Of a DNA stretch of 52,566 nt, positions 50,716-52,566 are shown one piece after another (positions within the stretch are counted from its first letter, which is position 1; each line of letters starts with the position of its first letter). The notes under the pieces are model-generated. The model did not search any database. It was given only the letters and a program-made list of their open reading frames with translations, and was not told where the DNA came from. The DNA comes from UMGS1696 sp964457685. GTDB taxonomy: Bacteria > Bacillota > Clostridia > Oscillospirales > CAG-272. A program made the translations under genes and the position numbers. The stretch covers positions 1-52,566 of the forward strand of contig CAYWFS010000008.1 in NCBI GenBank assembly GCA_964457685.1, written 5' to 3'.

Positions 50716-52566
50716 CGGATTCAGCCTCCTTTCCGTTTTCGTCGTAAACAGCAGTGTCGGAGGACTGAATATCGTTTATTTTTTTGTAAATTCCGCCCTT
50801 TTCGATGAGGGATGAATGGTTTCCGTATTCGATTATTTTTCCGCCGACCATGACAGCAATGTTGTCCGCCGACACAAGCGTTTGTATTCTGTGTGAGATT
50901 ATGATAACGGTAGCGTTACGGGTTCTGTCTCTGAGAGCCGTTCTGATTTTTTCGTCGGTTTCACTGTCAACGGCAGATAAGCTGTCATCGAATATCATAA
51001 TAGGTGCGTTTGCCGCAATCAGACGTGCGATGGCACAGCGTTGTTTTTGTCCGCCCGAGAGTGTGACTCCGCGTTCTCCTACCATTGTGTCGTAGCCGTT
51101 TGTGAAGCCTTCTATTGTTTCATCGAGACAGGCGGTTTTTGCACCCTCGATAATCTCATTTTCGTGTGCGATAGGGTCGTCAAACGTAATTCCGATGTTT
51201 TCTTTTATCGTGCGGCTGAACAGAAACGGCTCCTGAAGCACGATTCCCACGTTCTTTCTGAGTGAAGACATTTTTATATTTTTTATGTCCTCTCCGTTTA
51301 TCGTTATTCTTCCGCAACCGTCGGGAAGCTCATAAAGACGGCAAAGAAGCTGAACGAGAGTGGATTTTCCGCTTCCCGTCATGCCGATTATGCCGAGTGT
51401 TGAGCCTTTCTTTATCTCAAGTGAGATATTGTCAAGTACCTTTGTTTCGCTTCCGTCCTGATTTGTGTATGCAAAGGAGACGTTTTCAAATACAATATCG
51501 CCGACTCCGCCGAAATTCTTTGAATCCGCCTTGTCGTGTTCTTCTTCCGCATCGGTTATTTCCGCAATACGACCGAATGAGACATTTGCTTTGCTCATTT
51601 CCGAGATAACACGACCGAGTGACTTGATAGGCCATGAAAGCAGGGAATTGTACGACATGAGTGCGATAAATTCGCCGACTGTTATTTCTCCGTTAACACA
51701 GATAACGGTTCCGACAACGAGAACGATCATTATCTGAAGTCCGGAGAGCAGGTCGCTTGTTGCCCAAAACATCGAAAGAACCTTTGCAAGACGGAGATAT
51801 TCCTTTGTGTATGCGGCATTGCTTGCGGTGAATTTTTCGACTTCGTATTTTTCACGACCGAATGCACGAACGACTCTTACTCCGGTGAGGTTTTCCTGTG
51901 CAACAGCGGAGAGCTTTCCCTCACTTTCGTCACAGCTCTCGAAGCAGCTTCCTACCTTGTTGTGGAAAACAGCGGAGATTGACACGATTATCGGAATCGA
52001 ACAGAGTGCTATAAGAGCAATCGTGCTGTTTATCGAGAACATGAACGCAAGGGAAGTAACGATGAGCATTACCGTGCTTATTACGCTGATGAGCTGCTCG
52101 GATAAAAAGGTCTTTATCATGTCAACATCGGACGTGCTTCTCTGAATAACGTCTCCCGTTTTGTTTTCGGTGAACCATTTGCCAGGCAGACGCTCAATAT
52201 GTGAAAAAAGCGTGTTTCGCATATTTTCAACGAGAGTTTCCGAGCCTTTTCTGTTCAGAACCTGATAAAGATACTGGAAAATCGCAAGAAATACCGCAAA
52301 AAACAGTATCGCAGACGCAATTATCCAAAGATTTTCCGAGATATATTCGATACCGCCGAACAGATCGACAATACCTTTCATACTTCCCGTAACTTCCTCG
52401 TTTCCGAAAACGCTGTCTATGGTGAGAGCGATTATTTTAGGAATGACAAGCTCAAAAAGCGAAGACATCATAGAAAAAACGACGGCAAAAACGAAAAAAT
52501 GTGTACAGCCGTGCATGAATTTTCTTGCAAGCGACAGGGATGAGCGAGTTATCTTTTTTTTGTTTT
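50705..52566 (-). CDS. ABC exporter subunit with degenerate Walker B (partial, runs off the window)
   Basis: The frame stays open from the in-frame Met at 52516 to the window edge at 52566 (coding a Lys/Arg/Ser-rich stretch that looks like a natural N-terminus), so the true start lies beyond. It has six membrane spans and a nucleotide-binding domain: Walker A GMTGSGKST, signature LSGGQKQR, Walker B MIFDDSLSAVD in which the catalytic Glu is Asp, and the H-loop ISHRIQT. Together with its partner it gives one normal and one degenerate ATP site, the usual arrangement in heterodimeric exporters. Confidence 0.9.
   Translation of the reverse strand, partial: NKKKITRSSLSLARKFMHGCTHFFVFAVVFSMMSSLFELVIPKIIALTIDSVFGNEEVTGSMKGIVDLFGGIEYISENLWIIASAILFFAVFLAIFQYLYQVLNRKGSETLVENMRNTLFSHIERLPGKWFTENKTGDVIQRSTSDVDMIKTFLSEQLISVISTVMLIVTSLAFMFSINSTIALIALCSIPIIVSISAVFHNKVGSCFESCDESEGKLSAVAQENLTGVRVVRAFGREKYEVEKFTASNAAYTKEYLRLAKVLSMFWATSDLLSGLQIMIVLVVGTVICVNGEITVGEFIALMSYNSLLSWPIKSLGRVISEMSKANVSFGRIAEITDAEEEHDKADSKNFGGVGDIVFENVSFAYTNQDGSETKVLDNISLEIKKGSTLGIIGMTGSGKSTLVQLLCRLYELPDGCGRITINGEDIKNIKMSSLRKNVGIVLQEPFLFSRTIKENIGITFDDPIAHENEIIEGAKTACLDETIEGFTNGYDTMVGERGVTLSGGQKQRCAIARLIAANAPIMIFDDSLSAVDSETDEKIRTALRDRTRNATVIIISHRIQTLVSADNIAVMVGGKIIEYGNHSSLIEKGGIYKKINDIQSSDTAVYDENGKEAESDER

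Noticed and set aside
1..52566. CRISPR array or cas genes that could go with the Card1-like protein
   Set aside because: I found no regularly spaced repeats and no Cas10, Csm, Cmr, Cas1 or Cas2 protein in any frame. tRNA and rRNA genes and insertion sequences were also looked for and not seen.

Overview
The window looks like a metagenome-assembled scaffold from a spore-forming Firmicute of the class Clostridia, most likely Ruminococcus or Oscillospiraceae-like. The reasons are consensus TTGACA/TATAAT promoters, GGAGG ribosome binding sites, a T-box leader, an HPr with both His15 and Ser46, a SpoVM homologue, and the order yicC-remA-gmk-rpoZ-priA-def-fmt-rsmB-rlmN-prpC-prkC-rsgA-thiN-spoVM, which follows the classical Bacillus/Clostridium cluster without coaBC and rpe and with a YugP-type protease inserted. 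Three runs of exactly 100 N are each flanked by a perfect 55-base direct repeat. These are assembler overlaps rather than biology, and collapsing them restores intact genes.

Layout. 1-2342: terminator of an upstream unit, then a DUF5685-type protein, a J-domain protein with a Cys-rich tail and a small membrane protein. 2376-16454: the long housekeeping operon (RNA turnover, matrix/sporulation regulator RemA, nucleotide and RNA polymerase genes, replication restart, N-formyl-methionine handling, rRNA methylation, PP2C/PASTA-kinase signalling, RsgA, thiamine pyrophosphokinase), ending in a 24-codon spoVM and a terminator. 16524-25551: a helical protein, a GH43-like enzyme, a chloramphenicol acetyltransferase-like protein, thioredoxin reductase, NAD synthetase, MTA/SAH nucleosidase, a GH127-type beta-L-arabinofuranosidase-like enzyme and a Gfo/Idh/MocA oxidoreductase. 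25689-27100: a secreted Cys-rich protein behind a perfect consensus promoter. 27101-33838 (minus): coaD-rsmD-uvrC, HPr, and ileS with a T-box leader whose specifier codon is ATC.

34196-40196 (plus): a seven-gene unit of a TIM-barrel sugar isomerase-like protein, a HAD phosphatase, a PHP phosphatase, deoC, deoD, udk and finally a Card1/Can2-type protein (CARF-like domain, winged helix, PD-(D/E)XK-like nuclease). It ends at a strong shared terminator facing a CYTH-domain gene. No CRISPR array or cas gene is visible. A CARF-nuclease effector riding on a nucleoside-salvage operon is the most unusual signal in the window.

40768-52566 (minus): a small hypothetical protein, three paralogous ~780-residue lipoproteins that appear to join a beta-propeller-like half to a solute-binding-protein half, each with its own promoter and terminator (two share a duplicated terminator-promoter module), and a heterodimeric ABC exporter whose upstream subunit runs off the window edge. 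No ABC importer permease lies beside the binding proteins, so their partner is unknown.
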